Origin: Calothrix anomala FACHB-343
Lineage (GTDB): Bacteria > Cyanobacteriota > Cyanobacteriia > Cyanobacteriales > Nostocaceae
Assembly: GCF_014696435.1 (NCBI RefSeq)
Contig: NZ_JACJQG010000040.1
Span: forward strand, 20,587-84,586
Direction: 5' to 3'
DNA: 64,000 bases
This document shows positions 26,816 to 36,691 of this stretch, piece after piece (position 1 is the stretch's first letter; the number at the start of each line of letters is the position of its first letter). The notes below the pieces were generated by a model. That model searched no databases. It had not been told where the DNA came from and saw nothing but the letters and a program-made list of their open reading frames with translations. Position numbers and translations under genes: made by a program.

Positions 26816-27407
26816 AACAACTTCCTTCCCAAATCAAAAGTTGTCTAGAAGCTGCAACAAAACAGTTAAGATGCTTCGGTGGGTAAAGAAAATGATCGTA
26901 GGCTAACGCCATCTGTCTAGCAGCCTCACTATATGGTACTCGGCCGATTCCCGTACCTAAACCAGGACAAGCAATGCTATTAATTTTATACTGTGAGTTT
27001 TGGTTATGTTGTCGCACCGACAACAGCATGGCCCACATCGCTACATAAGGAACATCTGTGCCAATAATAGACATAGGAACTCGCATTGTCGGCGTATGCG
27101 CTAAAAATGGATGTAATGGATGACCAGTTTCTACAATCATTGACGTTCCTACTGGCTGTTCGCCTAAATACCTTGTCAGTATTTGTTGCTGGACTATTTC
27201 CATCAATGCACTACCAAAAAACTTGATAATGGCAGCATCTATCCCACCATCCATCATCCCAAATGAATTACCAGGGCTAACTAAACAGTCATAGTTCGGT
27301 AACCACTCAAAGTAGTCATTAACGATTTCAACATTAGGCAAATAATAAAAATGTTCTTGAAATGCTGCTGCTAATGATGAATCGGGCGCTACTAATATCA
27401 GTTTCAA
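26814..27407 (-). CDS. Macro domain-containing protein
   Basis: 197 residues. It begins KLILVAPDSSLAAAFQEHF, then VSPGNSFGMMDGGIDAAI, in which the Asn and the DGG loop match the ADP-ribose-binding pocket of macro domains. ACPGLGTGIGRVPYSEAARQM is the second phosphate-binding loop. Such proteins bind or hydrolyse ADP-ribose or its derivatives on proteins or nucleic acids; the exact substrate is not known here. It is divergent from xisH across 139 bases. Confidence 0.85.
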   Translation of the reverse strand: MKLILVAPDSSLAAAFQEHFYYLPNVEIVNDYFEWLPNYDCLVSPGNSFGMMDGGIDAAIIKFFGSALMEIVQQQILTRYLGEQPVGTSMIVETGHPLHPFLAHTPTMRVPMSIIGTDVPYVAMWAMLLSVRQHNQNSQYKINSIACPGLGTGIGRVPYSEAARQMALAYDHFLYPPKHLNCFVAASRQLLIWEGSC

Positions 27408-27546
27408 GCTTTATTCCTCCGCTTGAATACTGATTATACACGCATTCATTTTTCAGAAACTTAAGATACCTGTCAACATTATTGTGGCTTTACTTGTTTC
27501 TCAGGTATCAATAGATTGTAAACACATAGTCACCTAAATTTACATT

Positions 27547-27996
27547 GTGTCTGCTAGAGATGCCTTTCATGAAGTTGTCAAAATTGCTCTCCAGAAGGAT
27601 AATTGGTTGATTACCCACGATCCTTACCCTCTACAAGCTGGTATATTTGACCTTGCCATTGACCTCGGTGCAGAAAAAGTGATTGCAGCCCAAAGGGAAG
27701 GATGGAAAATTGCTGTAGAAATTAAAAGTTTCCTAGGCCCATCAAAAATTTCAGAGTTTTACACAGCCTTGGGACAATTCATAGCATATAGATCAGCCTT
27801 AAATATCCAAGATCCAAAACGAGTTTTATATCTAGCAGTCTCCAGCGATATTTATGATCGCTTTTTTGTCACACCATTTATTCAGGGACTTATTGAGCAA
27901 AACCATCTGCTGTTGTTGATTTACGATATTGATAGGGAGGTAATTGAACGATGGCTACCATCGATGAATACCGAAGACATATCCAAAACTTACTAA
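27547..27996 (+). CDS. xisH: XisH, fdxN-element excision controlling factor family
   Basis: 149 residues starting at GTG 27547. It carries ARDAFHEVVKIALQKDNW, GIFDLAIDLGAEKVIAA and WKIAVEIKSFLG. The Asp39 with Glu58-x-Lys60 matches a PD-(D/E)XK nuclease core. In Nostoc sp. PCC 7120, XisH and XisI are needed with XisF for fdxN-element excision in heterocysts. No such element or recombinase is near here, so this copy's job is unclear. Its end overlaps xisI by 46 bases, implying translational coupling. No Shine-Dalgarno sequence is seen before the GTG. Confidence 0.9.
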   Translation: MSARDAFHEVVKIALQKDNWLITHDPYPLQAGIFDLAIDLGAEKVIAAQREGWKIAVEIKSFLGPSKISEFYTALGQFIAYRSALNIQDPKRVLYLAVSSDIYDRFFVTPFIQGLIEQNHLLLLIYDIDREVIERWLPSMNTEDISKTY

Positions 27997-28283
27997 TCGA
28001 ACACGCCAAACTAGTATGGGACGAACGTATTCAAGCTCAAACTATTTTTGATACTGAACGCGACCACTACCAACTAGTTTATGTTGGTTGGCGCGGTTCA
28101 AAGCGAATGTATGGCACTGTCCTTCACCTCGATATTATCAATGACAAAATTTGGGTTCAGCAGGACGGAACCGAGGTTGGTGTCGCTAATCAATTAGTTG
28201 AACTCGGTGTACCAAAACAAGACATCGTTTTGGGCTTTGATCCACCAAAGATGCGTCATTACACTGACTTTGCAGTAGGCTAA
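27951..28283 (+). CDS. xisI: XisI, fdxN-element excision controlling factor family
   Basis: 110 residues. The start MATIDEYRRHIQNLL, the middle DHYQLVYVGWRGSKRMYG and the end LGFDPPKMRHYTDFAVG are characteristic of XisI. A strong GGGAGG lies about 13 bases before the ATG, inside xisH. It is the partner of XisH and is usually encoded directly downstream in overlapping frames, as here. Molecular role beyond the excision phenotype is not established. Confidence 0.92.
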   Translation: MATIDEYRRHIQNLLIEHAKLVWDERIQAQTIFDTERDHYQLVYVGWRGSKRMYGTVLHLDIINDKIWVQQDGTEVGVANQLVELGVPKQDIVLGFDPPKMRHYTDFAVG

Positions 28284-28307
28284 TCGCAGTTATATTCAAA
28301 AACAAAA

Positions 28308-28336
28308 TCCACCTGAATACAAAATTATCAGGTGGA
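28308..28336 (+). terminator. Hairpin between xisI and ssrA
   Basis: TCCACCTGA pairs with TCAGGTGGA. It lies 25 bases after the xisI stop and close to the 3' end of the tmRNA, which is on the opposite strand. It may terminate both transcripts. Confidence 0.6.
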
Positions 28337-28354
28337 CTTATTAAATATTTTTAG

Positions 28355-28740
28355 TGGATCCGAGCAGAGTCGAACTGCTGTCCAGCCTGGGTATTAACCC
28401 CCCGCTCATTCACAGGTTTAGCCTATCTGACCCTCAAGGCGGGAATCGTTCATTATCCCGAACGTAGGATGCTCTGATTAAGTCTTAGCTAGCAAGCCAA
28501 CCAGAGAACACTTGCTAGAGCATCCGTTGGGGTTGGTCTCTAGCCCTTAACGGAGTCGGACTAAAGACGCTCGAACCTATAAGAGGCTATTAGGCAGCAA
28601 CTAGGGCTTCCTTACGAGCAAATTTTACGATGTTATTCGCATTTACTTTTGTTTTGAGCCTTTGATTTGCGAGAGGAGACTCACTCTCGACCTGAATCAC
28701 AGAGCAGCGTTCGCCAACCTGTCGAAACCGTGACGGACCC
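28355..28740 (-). ncRNA. ssrA: Transfer-messenger RNA (tmRNA)
   Basis: On the minus strand the RNA begins GGGTCCGTCACGGTTTCGAC and ends GTTCGACTCTGCTCGGATCCA. GGGTCCG pairs with CGGATCC to form the tRNA-like acceptor stem. The reading frame at 28640-28590 encodes ANNIVKFARKEALVAA followed by TAA, close to known Nostoc tags. CCA is not encoded. With SmpB it rescues stalled ribosomes and tags products for proteolysis. The sequence is one-piece, not permuted. Confidence 0.96.
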
Positions 28741-28805
28741 ATGTGCTTCATACTTCAATTATAATACACGGATTTTCAATTGTGTGTGCGGACAAAAAAA
28801 TTTGT

Positions 28806-28940
28806 CTGTAGTCAATAGTCAATAGTCAATAGTCAATAGTCAATAGTCCAATGACAAATGACAACACTTCGGCAGAGCTTCAGTGCATCGCTGAAAAATG
28901 ACAAATGACCAATGACCAATGACAAATGACGAATGACAGC
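28806..28940. repeat. STRR arrays upstream of ssrA
   Basis: AGTCAAT heptamers at 28806-28848 and TGACAAA/TGACCAA heptamers at 28893-28937. They lie between the ssrA promoter side and the atp operon terminator. Confidence 0.88.
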
Positions 28941-28983
28941 TTTCACGCAAAATCCACAAGATACAGCTTTACCCTAAAACTCA

Positions 28984-29027
28984 AAATAGCCAACTGCTAA
29001 CTTAAAATAACTAGCAATTGGCTATTT
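28984..29027 (-). terminator. Terminator of the atp operon
   Basis: AAATAGCCAACTGCTA pairs with TAGCAATTGGCTATTT with one mismatch around a 12-base loop. On the minus strand TTTTGAGTTTT follows. It is about 27 bases past the atpG (gamma) stop. Confidence 0.8.
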
Positions 29028-29053
29028 ATGAGAAATCAACAATTGACAAGTCC

Positions 29054-30001
29054 CTAAGTTAACGCTTCCGCACCACCCACAACTTCTAGAAGTTCTTGGG
29101 TAATTGCCGCTTGTCGAGCTTTGTTGTAAGACAAAGATAGGGTTCTGATCAATTCACCGGCGTTATCGCTGGCGTTGTTCATTGCTGTCATCCGTGCTGC
29201 TAGTTCGCTAGCTGCTGATTCTTGCAACGCCCGTAATAGCTGGTTGCTAAGATATAAAGGCAACAAAGAATCCAGAATTTGTACTGGATCTTGTTCAAAA
29301 ATCATATCGCGAGACAAAGGACGAACTTCAGTAGTCACTTTTTGCCGTTCTACTTGAAATTGACCGCCACGGGTTGTCAAGCGGAAGATTTCGTCATCAG
29401 CTGCTTCTAAACCTTGAGCATCTAAAGGTAGCAAGGTTTGCACAACTGGACGAGAACTAACCAAGGAGACAAATCGGGTGTAAATTAATTCGATCCGGTC
29501 TACACTTTCCGACAAGAACAAAGACAACAACTCGTCAGCGATTTTGTTAGCTTCGGCTGCGGTAGGAATTTGTTCTAAGCCACTGTAGGTAGCATCGATA
29601 GGTTGGTTACGGCGTTGGAAGTATTGGATTGACTTGCGACCTACCAACACAAATTTGTAATCTATACCTTCAGCTTGCAGTTCCTTCACACGGTTTTCAG
29701 CGCGACGGATGACGTTACTATTGTAACCGCCACACAAACCGCGATCGCCTGCGATGACTAACAGCCCTACTGTTTTAACTTCCCGCTTTCTCAACAGGGG
29801 TAAGTTAGCTTCTTCAAACCGCAGCCGGGTTTGCAGACCGTATAAAACTTGCGCTAGTTTATCCGCAAAAGGACGGGTAGCTAATACTTGCTCTTGCGCC
29901 CGGCGTACTCTCGCCGCAGCAACCAGCCGCATAGCTTCTGTGATTTTTTTGGTGTTTTTGACCGACTGAATGCGATCGCGTATTGCTTTAAGATTAGGCA
30001 T
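29054..30001 (-). CDS. atpG: ATP synthase gamma subunit
   Basis: 315 residues from ATG 30001, which gives the conserved start [21 protein letters not shown]. An upstream in-frame ATG at 30028 lies in a repeat region and is unlikely. The protein ends in [20 protein letters not shown], typical of the C-terminal helix that rotates inside the alpha3beta3 head. It has the cyanobacterial length, with an insertion in the middle (around [11 protein letters not shown] to DDEIF) that corresponds to the chloroplast regulatory region without its disulfide Cys pair. Last gene of the operon; atpD and atpC (beta, epsilon) are elsewhere, as usual in cyanobacteria. Confidence 0.96.
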   Translation of the reverse strand: MPNLKAIRDRIQSVKNTKKITEAMRLVAAARVRRAQEQVLATRPFADKLAQVLYGLQTRLRFEEANLPLLRKREVKTVGLLVIAGDRGLCGGYNSNVIRRAENRVKELQAEGIDYKFVLVGRKSIQYFQRRNQPIDATYSGLEQIPTAAEANKIADELLSLFLSESVDRIELIYTRFVSLVSSRPVVQTLLPLDAQGLEAADDEIFRLTTRGGQFQVERQKVTTEVRPLSRDMIFEQDPVQILDSLLPLYLSNQLLRALQESAASELAARMTAMNNASDNAGELIRTLSLSYNKARQAAITQELLEVVGGAEALT

Positions 30002-30017
30002 ATTCTTGAGTTCTGAG

Positions 30018-30099
30018 TCAATAGTCAATGGTCAATAGTCCAAAGTCAAGAGTCGAGAGTTTTTTGACTGTTGACTCTTGACTGTTGACTCTTGACTAA
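30018..30099. repeat. STRRs inside the atp operon (atpA-atpG gap)
   Basis: AGTCAATGGTCAATAGTC-type heptamers in one half and GTTGACTCTTGACT-type heptamers in the other. The two halves are partly complementary (AGTCAAGAGTC against GACTCTTGACT), so the mRNA can fold here. Confidence 0.88.
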
Positions 30100-31620
30100 T
30101 TACACTGTCGCCTTGAAGGTCTTCTTGAATTCGGTTAGCGCTTCCTTCAAAGCAGCTTCTTCAGCGTCACCTAATGCTTTAGAAGATTTCACTGCTTCAG
30201 CGTACTGAGGTTTGCCTGTCTTTAAGTAATCGCGGAGACCTCTGGTAAAGCTGGTAACTTTTTCTACTGGGATATCATCTAAATAACCGTTGATACCCGC
30301 ATAGAGAACTGCTACTTGCTCGTATACAGACAGGGGGTCATTTTGGGGCTGCTTCAGGAGTTCCCGTAAGCGCTGACCGCGTGCCAATTGGTCTTGAGTA
30401 GCTTTATCTAAGTCAGAAGCAAATTGCGCGAAGGCTTGCAGGTCGTCAAATTGTGCTAGTTCCAATTTAATCTTACCGGCAACTTTTTTCATTGCCTTGG
30501 TTTGTGCCGCAGAACCTACACGGGATACAGAGATACCGGGGTTTACAGCGGGACGGATACCAGCGTTGAACAAGTCAGAAGACAAGAAGATCTGACCGTC
30601 GGTAATCGAAATTACGTTGGTGGGGATGTATGCGGATACGTCACCTGCTTGGGTTTCGATGATGGGTAGAGCGGTCATGCTACCTTTACCCAATTCATCA
30701 CTCAGTTTCGCTGCTCTTTCTAACAAGCGAGAGTGAATGTAGAATACGTCTCCGGGGTAAGCTTCCCGTCCGGGTGGACGACGCAACAGCAAGGACATTT
30801 GGCGATAAGCTTGGGCTTGCTTGGAAAGGTCGTCGTAAATTACGAGAGTAGCTTTGCCTTTGTACATGAAGTACTCAGCAATGGTGGCTCCGGTGTAGGG
30901 AGCGAGGAATTGTAGGGTTGCAGGGTCACTGGCGTTAGCGGCGACGACTACGGTGTAGTCCATTGCGCCTTTGTCTTGCAGTGTTTGAACAACGTTAGCA
31001 ACGGTGGAAGCTTTTTGGCCGACAGCAACGTATACACAAACTACATCTTCACCTTTTTGGTTGATGATTGTGTCAATTGCGATCGCTGTTTTACCAGTTT
31101 GACGGTCACCAATGATTAACTCGCGCTGACCGCGACCGATGGGAATCATGGAGTCGATAGCTGTAATCCCGGTTTGCATCGGTTCGTGTACAGAACGACG
31201 AGCAATAATACCAGGTGCTGGAGATTCAATCAAACGGCTTTCTGTGGTCTTGATATCTCCCTTACCATCGATAGGACGACCTAAGGCGTCAACCACTCGT
31301 CCAATCAATGCTTCCCCTACGGGTACTTGGGCAATTCTGCCGGTAGCAGTTACAGAGCTACCTTCTTGAATTTCCCGACCTTCACCCATTAACACCGCAC
31401 CCACGTTGTCTTCTTCTAAGTTTTGGGCGATGCCAACTGTACCGTCTTCAAATTCTAATAGCTCCCCAGCCATAGCCTTTTCCAGACCATAGATCCGGGC
31501 AATACCGTCACCGACTTGCAGCACGGTACCGACGTTAGCAACTTTGACATCTTGGTCGTATTGCTCGATTTGCTGTTGAATAATGCTACTAATTTCGTCA
31601 GGTCTGATTGAAATGCTCAT
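30100..31620 (-). CDS. atpA: ATP synthase alpha subunit
   Basis: 506 residues. Walker A GDRQTGKT is at 171-178, and [20 protein letters not shown] and [16 protein letters not shown] are family landmarks. It forms the non-catalytic nucleotide sites of F1 on the thylakoid (and possibly plasma) membrane surface. Length is standard. It lies 62 bases after atpH in the operon. Confidence 0.97.
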   Translation of the reverse strand: MSISIRPDEISSIIQQQIEQYDQDVKVANVGTVLQVGDGIARIYGLEKAMAGELLEFEDGTVGIAQNLEEDNVGAVLMGEGREIQEGSSVTATGRIAQVPVGEALIGRVVDALGRPIDGKGDIKTTESRLIESPAPGIIARRSVHEPMQTGITAIDSMIPIGRGQRELIIGDRQTGKTAIAIDTIINQKGEDVVCVYVAVGQKASTVANVVQTLQDKGAMDYTVVVAANASDPATLQFLAPYTGATIAEYFMYKGKATLVIYDDLSKQAQAYRQMSLLLRRPPGREAYPGDVFYIHSRLLERAAKLSDELGKGSMTALPIIETQAGDVSAYIPTNVISITDGQIFLSSDLFNAGIRPAVNPGISVSRVGSAAQTKAMKKVAGKIKLELAQFDDLQAFAQFASDLDKATQDQLARGQRLRELLKQPQNDPLSVYEQVAVLYAGINGYLDDIPVEKVTSFTRGLRDYLKTGKPQYAEAVKSSKALGDAEEAALKEALTEFKKTFKATV

Positions 31621-31682
31621 GTGTCTAACTTTTTTTTTGGGAGACGGAACAGAGTAATCGGTTCACCGAAACTACTGAATTT

Positions 31683-32237
31683 CTATGAACTGCTTAAGCG
31701 CAAAGAAAGGCGGCGCAACTGACCTCGTAAACTAGCGTCAATTACCTGCGAGCCGACTTTAATGATCAAACCACCAATTAAGTCGCGGTCGGTGTTGATT
31801 TCCAGTTCTACTTGGCGAGCATTAGTGATGGAAAGAACCTTTTCTTTTACAGCTTGTTGTTGAGCTTCTGTGAGGGGAACGGCTGAAGTTACTTCCGCTA
31901 ATACGGTTTGATTCAGCTCGCGCAACAACGTTAAATACTGCTGTAAAATCTGCTCTAAGAAGAAAATCCGCCGCTTATCTACTAGCAGCTGCAAAAATTT
32001 GCGTAAGTAGGGATTTGCGCCATCACCCAAGATTTGAGTAATGACTGCTTTTTTCTGATCCGGCTTAATAAACGGGTTGTCAATTAAGTTTTGCAGTGGT
32101 GCTGAATTTTTCAACAAATTCAACAAAGCCCGCGCATCTTCACCAAATTCTTCTGTCAGATTCTGGGATTTAGCAATTGACATCAAAGCCTGAGCGTAAG
32201 GTTGGGCGACTTCGGCTGTTTCTACATTACTTTTCAT
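31683..32237 (-). CDS. atpH: ATP synthase delta subunit
   Basis: 184 residues. It starts AEVAQPYAQALMSIAKSQ and ends INTDRDLIGGLIIKVGSQVID, the conserved C-terminal signature. Delta links the alpha3beta3 head to the b/b' stalk. Its start codon overlaps the atpF stop codon by one base (TGATG), so translation is probably coupled. Confidence 0.96.
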   Translation of the reverse strand: MKSNVETAEVAQPYAQALMSIAKSQNLTEEFGEDARALLNLLKNSAPLQNLIDNPFIKPDQKKAVITQILGDGANPYLRKFLQLLVDKRRIFFLEQILQQYLTLLRELNQTVLAEVTSAVPLTEAQQQAVKEKVLSITNARQVELEINTDRDLIGGLIIKVGSQVIDASLRGQLRRLSLRLSSS

Positions 32238-32794
32238 CAGCGTCCTCCCACCTGCGCGATACTGCGGTCAATTATTGTTTGTTGAACATCGTCAGCAATA
32301 CCAGCCCGCAGTTCTGACTCGACTTTTTGCAATGCCAATGCAGCTACACGCTGCCGTAATTCGGCTAGCGCTCGCTCTCTTTCTGTATTCAAATCTGCTG
32401 CTGCTGTTTGTTTTAAGCGTTCCACATCTTGTGCTGCTTTTGCCAATACAGCGTCTTTCGCAGCTTGAGCGCTTTCTTCGGCAGCTTGGCGGATGCGTTG
32501 TGCTTCTGCCTGAGCTTGAGTTAACTGCTCTTGCGCCTGAGATAAAGCTGTTTGCGCCTCTTTTTGGCGTTTTTCTGCTTCCCGAACTGCGGTTTCAATT
32601 TTTGACCGTCGCTCGTTCAGGATATTGCTTAAAACTTTACGTCCGAAGTAGAATAATATGCCAATCAGAATCGCTAGGTTAATGAGATTGGTTTCTAGTA
32701 TGTCTAGGTTTAGACCGAAACCACCTTCTGCTGCGCCTTCTGCTAATTCAGAGTGTTCTGTGGCAAGTAATAAGAATGTGCCCATGTTACCCAT
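32237..32794 (-). CDS. atpF: ATP synthase subunit b
   Basis: 185 residues: a short N-terminal stretch, one membrane helix ([14 protein letters not shown]), then a long charged Ala/Gln/Glu-rich coiled coil. It is one of the two different peripheral-stalk subunits that cyanobacteria and chloroplasts use. The family has low conservation outside the membrane anchor, but position between atpG' and atpH makes the call firm. Confidence 0.95.
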   Translation of the reverse strand: MGNMGTFLLLATEHSELAEGAAEGGFGLNLDILETNLINLAILIGILFYFGRKVLSNILNERRSKIETAVREAEKRQKEAQTALSQAQEQLTQAQAEAQRIRQAAEESAQAAKDAVLAKAAQDVERLKQTAAADLNTERERALAELRQRVAALALQKVESELRAGIADDVQQTIIDRSIAQVGGR

Positions 32795-32827
32795 CTACAA
32801 GTGCGCTGCTTGCTAATACGTTGTATT

Positions 32828-32930
32828 TTCCCGCAGGGAAATAAAGTTACTTAATGCCGCAGGGAAATAAAGTTACTTAACCCCGAAGGCAAATTAAGTG
32901 GCTTAACTTCCCGAAGGAAAAAAGTGCCTT
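32828..32930. repeat. Imperfect 26-bp tandem repeat in the atpF-atpG' gap
   Basis: CCGCAGGGAAATAAAGTTACTTAA occurs twice (32830-32854, 32856-32880), followed by two diverged units (CCCCGAAGGCAAATTAAGTGGCTTAA and CTTCCCGAAGGAAAAAAGTG). The gap between the genes is about 210 bases. Confidence 0.8.
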
Positions 32931-33005
32931 TTGCTGACACTTAATTAAGCGCTGTGGGTGAAGTGCCCATTTGCGCGTATGCTTTCACAGAACCTATACT
33001 GTCGC

Positions 33006-33437
33006 TTATCTAGCGAGAGTCGGCCCTAATAGTTTTTCTAGAATTTGTCTGCTTAGAGCATCAACTTGTTGTTCTAACTCGCTAAAAGCTCGTTGTTTTT
33101 GTTGCTCTATTTCAATAGCAGCGCGTTCTCTTTCTTGTTGAGCTTCCTGTTGCGCCTCAGCGATTTTTTGGGCAGTAATTTTCTTAGCTTCCAACTGAGC
33201 AGATTCTATACTAGCTTGCGACTGCCTGCGAGCGTCTGCTAGCTGCTGCTCGTATTCCTGGGTTAAGCGTTCGGCTTTAGCCAAGCGTTCTTTAGCTTCA
33301 AGGGTATTCGTTCGGATGTAATTATCGCGATCGTCCAGCACCTTGGTCAGTGGCTTATAGAAAATTACATTCAACAAAGCTGCTAACAACAGGAACTGCA
33401 ATGCCATTAATGGCAAAGTAGCATCGAAATCAAACAT
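33006..33437 (-). CDS. atpG': ATP synthase subunit b'
   Basis: 143 residues: a membrane helix [20 protein letters not shown] near the N-terminus followed by [16 protein letters not shown] and a coiled coil. This is the b' (AtpX/AtpII) subunit that pairs with AtpF in the peripheral stalk of photosynthetic ATP synthases. Confidence 0.95.
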   Translation of the reverse strand: MFDFDATLPLMALQFLLLAALLNVIFYKPLTKVLDDRDNYIRTNTLEAKERLAKAERLTQEYEQQLADARRQSQASIESAQLEAKKITAQKIAEAQQEAQQERERAAIEIEQQKQRAFSELEQQVDALSRQILEKLLGPTLAR

Positions 33438-33564
33438 TTCTCTCCTCTTTGGCTGGAGTAGCAGTTTTCATGGCTAGCAATAACATCCAACCGTTTATAT
33501 TTTAGGAACCCTTAGCCAACAAGGGTAACTTACATCAGAACGATTCAATACCCAAAAGCTTTGA

Positions 33565-33598
33565 ATTGTAGAGTCGTGAAGATTCACGGCTCTACAAT
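33565..33598. repeat. Palindrome in the atpE-atpG' gap
   Basis: ATTGTAGAGTCGTGAA pairs with TTCACGGCTCTACAAT, one mismatch. It is like the TTGTAGAGACG-type repeats of Nostocales and may moderate transcription or mRNA stability after atpE. Confidence 0.7.
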
Positions 33599-33615
33599 CA
33601 TAAAACTTTTAGGGA

Positions 33616-33903
<288 letters not shown>

Positions 33904-34013
33904 TTAACTAGTAAAGACGTGGTTTCCACGCTGCACCAAGTTCTCACAAATCGCGCTGGGCGATGTTTTGAGCATCTAGGCTCGTCGGAACTGTGCTTAT
34001 CTACTGAGAAGCT

Positions 34014-34778
34014 TTAGTGATGCTCCTCATGCTCATCTCCACCATGTCCCTCTAAGGCCTCGTGAATATATGCCCCAGCTAGGGTAGCAAATACCAGGGC
34101 TTGAATGGCACTGGTAAATAAGCCCAAAGCCATTACAGGCAGAGGTATAAATAGAGGAACAAGCAGAACCAGCACCGCTACAACCAATTCATCCGCCAAT
34201 ATATTCCCGAATAGACGGAAGCTTAGGGAGAGGGGCTTGGTGAAATCTTCTAGGATCGCGATCGGCAACAGGACAGGCGTTGGCTCAATATACTTTTTAA
34301 AGTAGCCCAAACCCCGCTTGCTAAAACCCGCGTAAAAATACGCCAAAGAAGTCAGCAATGCCAATGCTACGGTCGTATTGATGTCATTGGTGGGAGCTGC
34401 TAATTCACCAGATGGTAACTTAATTAGTTTCCAAGGGATAAGAGCGCCTGACCAGTTCGATACGAAGATAAACAAGAACAAGGTACCCAGGAATGGCACC
34501 CAAGGGCGGTACTCTTTCTCACCAAGTTGGTTTTTTGCTAGATCCCGAATAAATTCTAGGGCATATTCCATTAAGTTTTGGATGCCACGAGGAATTCTTT
34601 GGGCATTGCGAGTAGCAGCTAGTGAAGCTATTACTAGCAGGCCAATCACAAACCATGAGGTGAGAAAAACTTGCCCATGAATTTTCAGATTTCCCAGCTG
34701 CCAGTAGAAATGATGACCTACTTCTAACGAGGCGAGGGGAAATGTATTAAAGGCGTTTAAGACACTAAGCATTTGCAT
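34014..34778 (-). CDS. atpB: ATP synthase subunit a
   Basis: 254 residues with several membrane helices. [18 protein letters not shown] carries the essential Arg facing the c-ring, and [18 protein letters not shown] is the conserved C-terminal helix. ATG 34772 (two codons in) is an alternative start. Proton half-channels for F0 in the thylakoid membrane. Confidence 0.96.
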   Translation of the reverse strand: MQMLSVLNAFNTFPLASLEVGHHFYWQLGNLKIHGQVFLTSWFVIGLLVIASLAATRNAQRIPRGIQNLMEYALEFIRDLAKNQLGEKEYRPWVPFLGTLFLFIFVSNWSGALIPWKLIKLPSGELAAPTNDINTTVALALLTSLAYFYAGFSKRGLGYFKKYIEPTPVLLPIAILEDFTKPLSLSFRLFGNILADELVVAVLVLLVPLFIPLPVMALGLFTSAIQALVFATLAGAYIHEALEGHGGDEHEEHH

Positions 34779-34838
34779 TCTTCAAGCATTTTCCCCAACG
34801 AGCGAGGATGGGAGTATTTTCTTTGTGAGCCTGACTTG

Positions 34839-35318
34839 TTAAGAATCAGGAAGAAACGCAGTTTGCACGGTGTAGACGAGGAGCGTGGCTTTGTAAGTTA
34901 GAAATCCCAAGAATATGGGCAATATCTTTAGCTCATGCCATTGAGTTGCTAATACAATCAACCCAATAAATAGAGCAAAACGACTTTTACTCAGACGCTT
35001 TTTCTCACCACCGAGTCGCTCAACGTCTTTGGCCAGCATTTTTAAGTAAACCACACCTGTACACGCCCCAATCAAATAATTCAGAGCAATGTTCAGTGAA
35101 TAAAAAATCCACACAGAGATAAATACAATCCCTGTTATGACAAGTGTGATTACCAACAACTTCTGGTAGAGTTGATAGAACTCCTCCATAGAGTTTACTC
35201 GTTCTTCGTCCTCGGAACCAGATTGAGCATTTTGTGTTGTTGTTGGAGTCGATGCAGTTGATTCGTCTGACAAGCTCACGAGACTCGAAACCAGTACAGC
35301 TAAGGATGATGACTGCAC
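34839..35318 (-). CDS. atp1: ATP synthase subunit I (Atp1), first gene of the atp operon
   Basis: 159 residues with about four membrane helices ([34 protein letters not shown], and two more). This small protein usually opens bacterial atp operons and helps c-ring assembly or magnesium handling. The N-terminal 43 residues are polar and rich in Ser/Thr, so the true start could be ATG 35189. Family assignment rests on position and topology. Confidence 0.85.
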   Translation of the reverse strand: MQSSSLAVLVSSLVSLSDESTASTPTTTQNAQSGSEDEERVNSMEEFYQLYQKLLVITLVITGIVFISVWIFYSLNIALNYLIGACTGVVYLKMLAKDVERLGGEKKRLSKSRFALFIGLIVLATQWHELKILPIFLGFLTYKATLLVYTVQTAFLPDS

Positions 35319-35917
35319 ATCCAGTCAGCTGAATCATATCACGATCTGGTAACAATACTTTAGAAAAAAACAATTAACTTCTTTTCAGCAAACAGCAACT
35401 CCCCAAGTTAGTGAGGTGAAGAGATTGAGAAAGCTCTAAATGCAAGGTTAGAGTCTATTGAGAGTTTCCCCAATACTGGGCTAAGTTACTATTCGGTAAT
35501 GTCATCAGTGTGAATACGTAAAACTCCCAATTGTAGTGGGTGTAGTGAGTAGAGGCTAGTTAAGTTGATGGGGATTTTTAGCGACTCTAACTTCAGAGTT
35601 CCCAGAAATTTTGTGAGCGATCGCCTGTCTTGAAATTAGGGGTTAGAGGCTAGGGGCTAGGGACTAGGGAAGAGCGATTTTCATGTTGTGGTTGTGGGTT
35701 TTTCCCATGAGGGGCTAACTAGCAAGAGAAATCTAAGTTTTGAGGTTGTTAATTCAGAGGTAGGCGATACAGCTATACTACCAGATTCAAAACAAAACAA
35801 TATGAATGCCCCAAGAGAAGCACAGGCAATCTCTGGGGCATAAGGTTTTTGTTTATAGTCACAATGGTTTTTGCACCCCGTTTAACTAACTAGTTAACAG
35901 TGGTTATGGTTGATGAA
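35319..35917. other. atp operon upstream region
   Basis: About 600 bases with no gene. It should hold the atp promoter in the right part of the gap. GGGGCTAGGGACTAGGG-like short repeats lie at 35640-35672 and a HIP1-like GCGATCGC near 35618. I could not define promoter boxes. Confidence 0.5.
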
Positions 35918-36451
35918 TTAGGCTTTGGCTGCTAATTCTGCTTTTTTCCGCTTCATCCATGCAGCAAAGCCTACAGCTAGCAAGGAGCCGCCAACTGTCA
36001 TGGGTTCGGGAACGTTTACAGGCCCAGTGGTATCGCCATTGACTATCCCACTCGCATTAATGCTGTTAACGACTGCGAAACGTACTGGCCCAGGTTTGGT
36101 AAATGAACTGAGTACAGAAAATCTCAAGTTTGTAAATTCCTTATTTGCTGATGCAGTCTGGGAACTACCAATTAACAAAAAGACCGTATCTATTGTATTT
36201 TGTACGACAGCAAAGGCTGGTGGTGCATTTACTTCAGTTACACCGGATAATTGAGACAATGTCAGACTACTCAAGCCTCCCAGCTTTTCATTAGGTGAGT
36301 CAGCAAATACACCGTAATTGTATTTATTAAGGTTACCCGCTTCCTGTCCCAGGAACTTGATGCTCGCTGCTTCAGCAGGTTTAGCATTCACAGCCGCAAC
36401 AGTTAAGGCTAGGCTTGCAGCAGCAACACTCACATGTTTAGTTAATTTCAT
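35918..36451 (-). CDS. PEP-CTERM sorting-domain protein
   Basis: 177 residues from ATG 36451. Signal peptide: KLTKHVSVAAASLALTVAA with cleavage after AEA. The C-terminus has VPEPMT, a hydrophobic stretch GGSLLAVGFAAW and MKRKK, the PEP-CTERM tripartite signal recognised by exosortase and linked to exopolysaccharide-associated export. The middle is an uncharacterised beta-rich domain. No exosortase gene is in the window. Confidence 0.88.
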   Translation of the reverse strand: MKLTKHVSVAAASLALTVAAVNAKPAEAASIKFLGQEAGNLNKYNYGVFADSPNEKLGGLSSLTLSQLSGVTEVNAPPAFAVVQNTIDTVFLLIGSSQTASANKEFTNLRFSVLSSFTKPGPVRFAVVNSINASGIVNGDTTGPVNVPEPMTVGGSLLAVGFAAWMKRKKAELAAKA

Positions 36452-36691
36452 CCGCAAATTCTCTGAATGACTACAGTACGATTATTTAAGTACAACCTCT
36501 GATGCGAGGTTGTAACTAATGTATCTTATGAATTTTGGGTACTGATGCAAAAAGAGTAGCTTTTAGGAAATCTTTATATGAAAGTAATTTTTATTAAAGT
36601 TTGCATCAATATATATTTTGTGAGCAAAAAAAATCCGGAACGTTGCAAACGACCGGAGCGTAAGAAAAATACAGTATTTTTAGCAGCGAAA

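Noticed and set aside
27547-28283. Presence of an fdxN-type DNA element
   Set aside because: No recombinase gene, no nifD/fdxN-like gene and no direct-repeat borders were seen near the xisHI pair.
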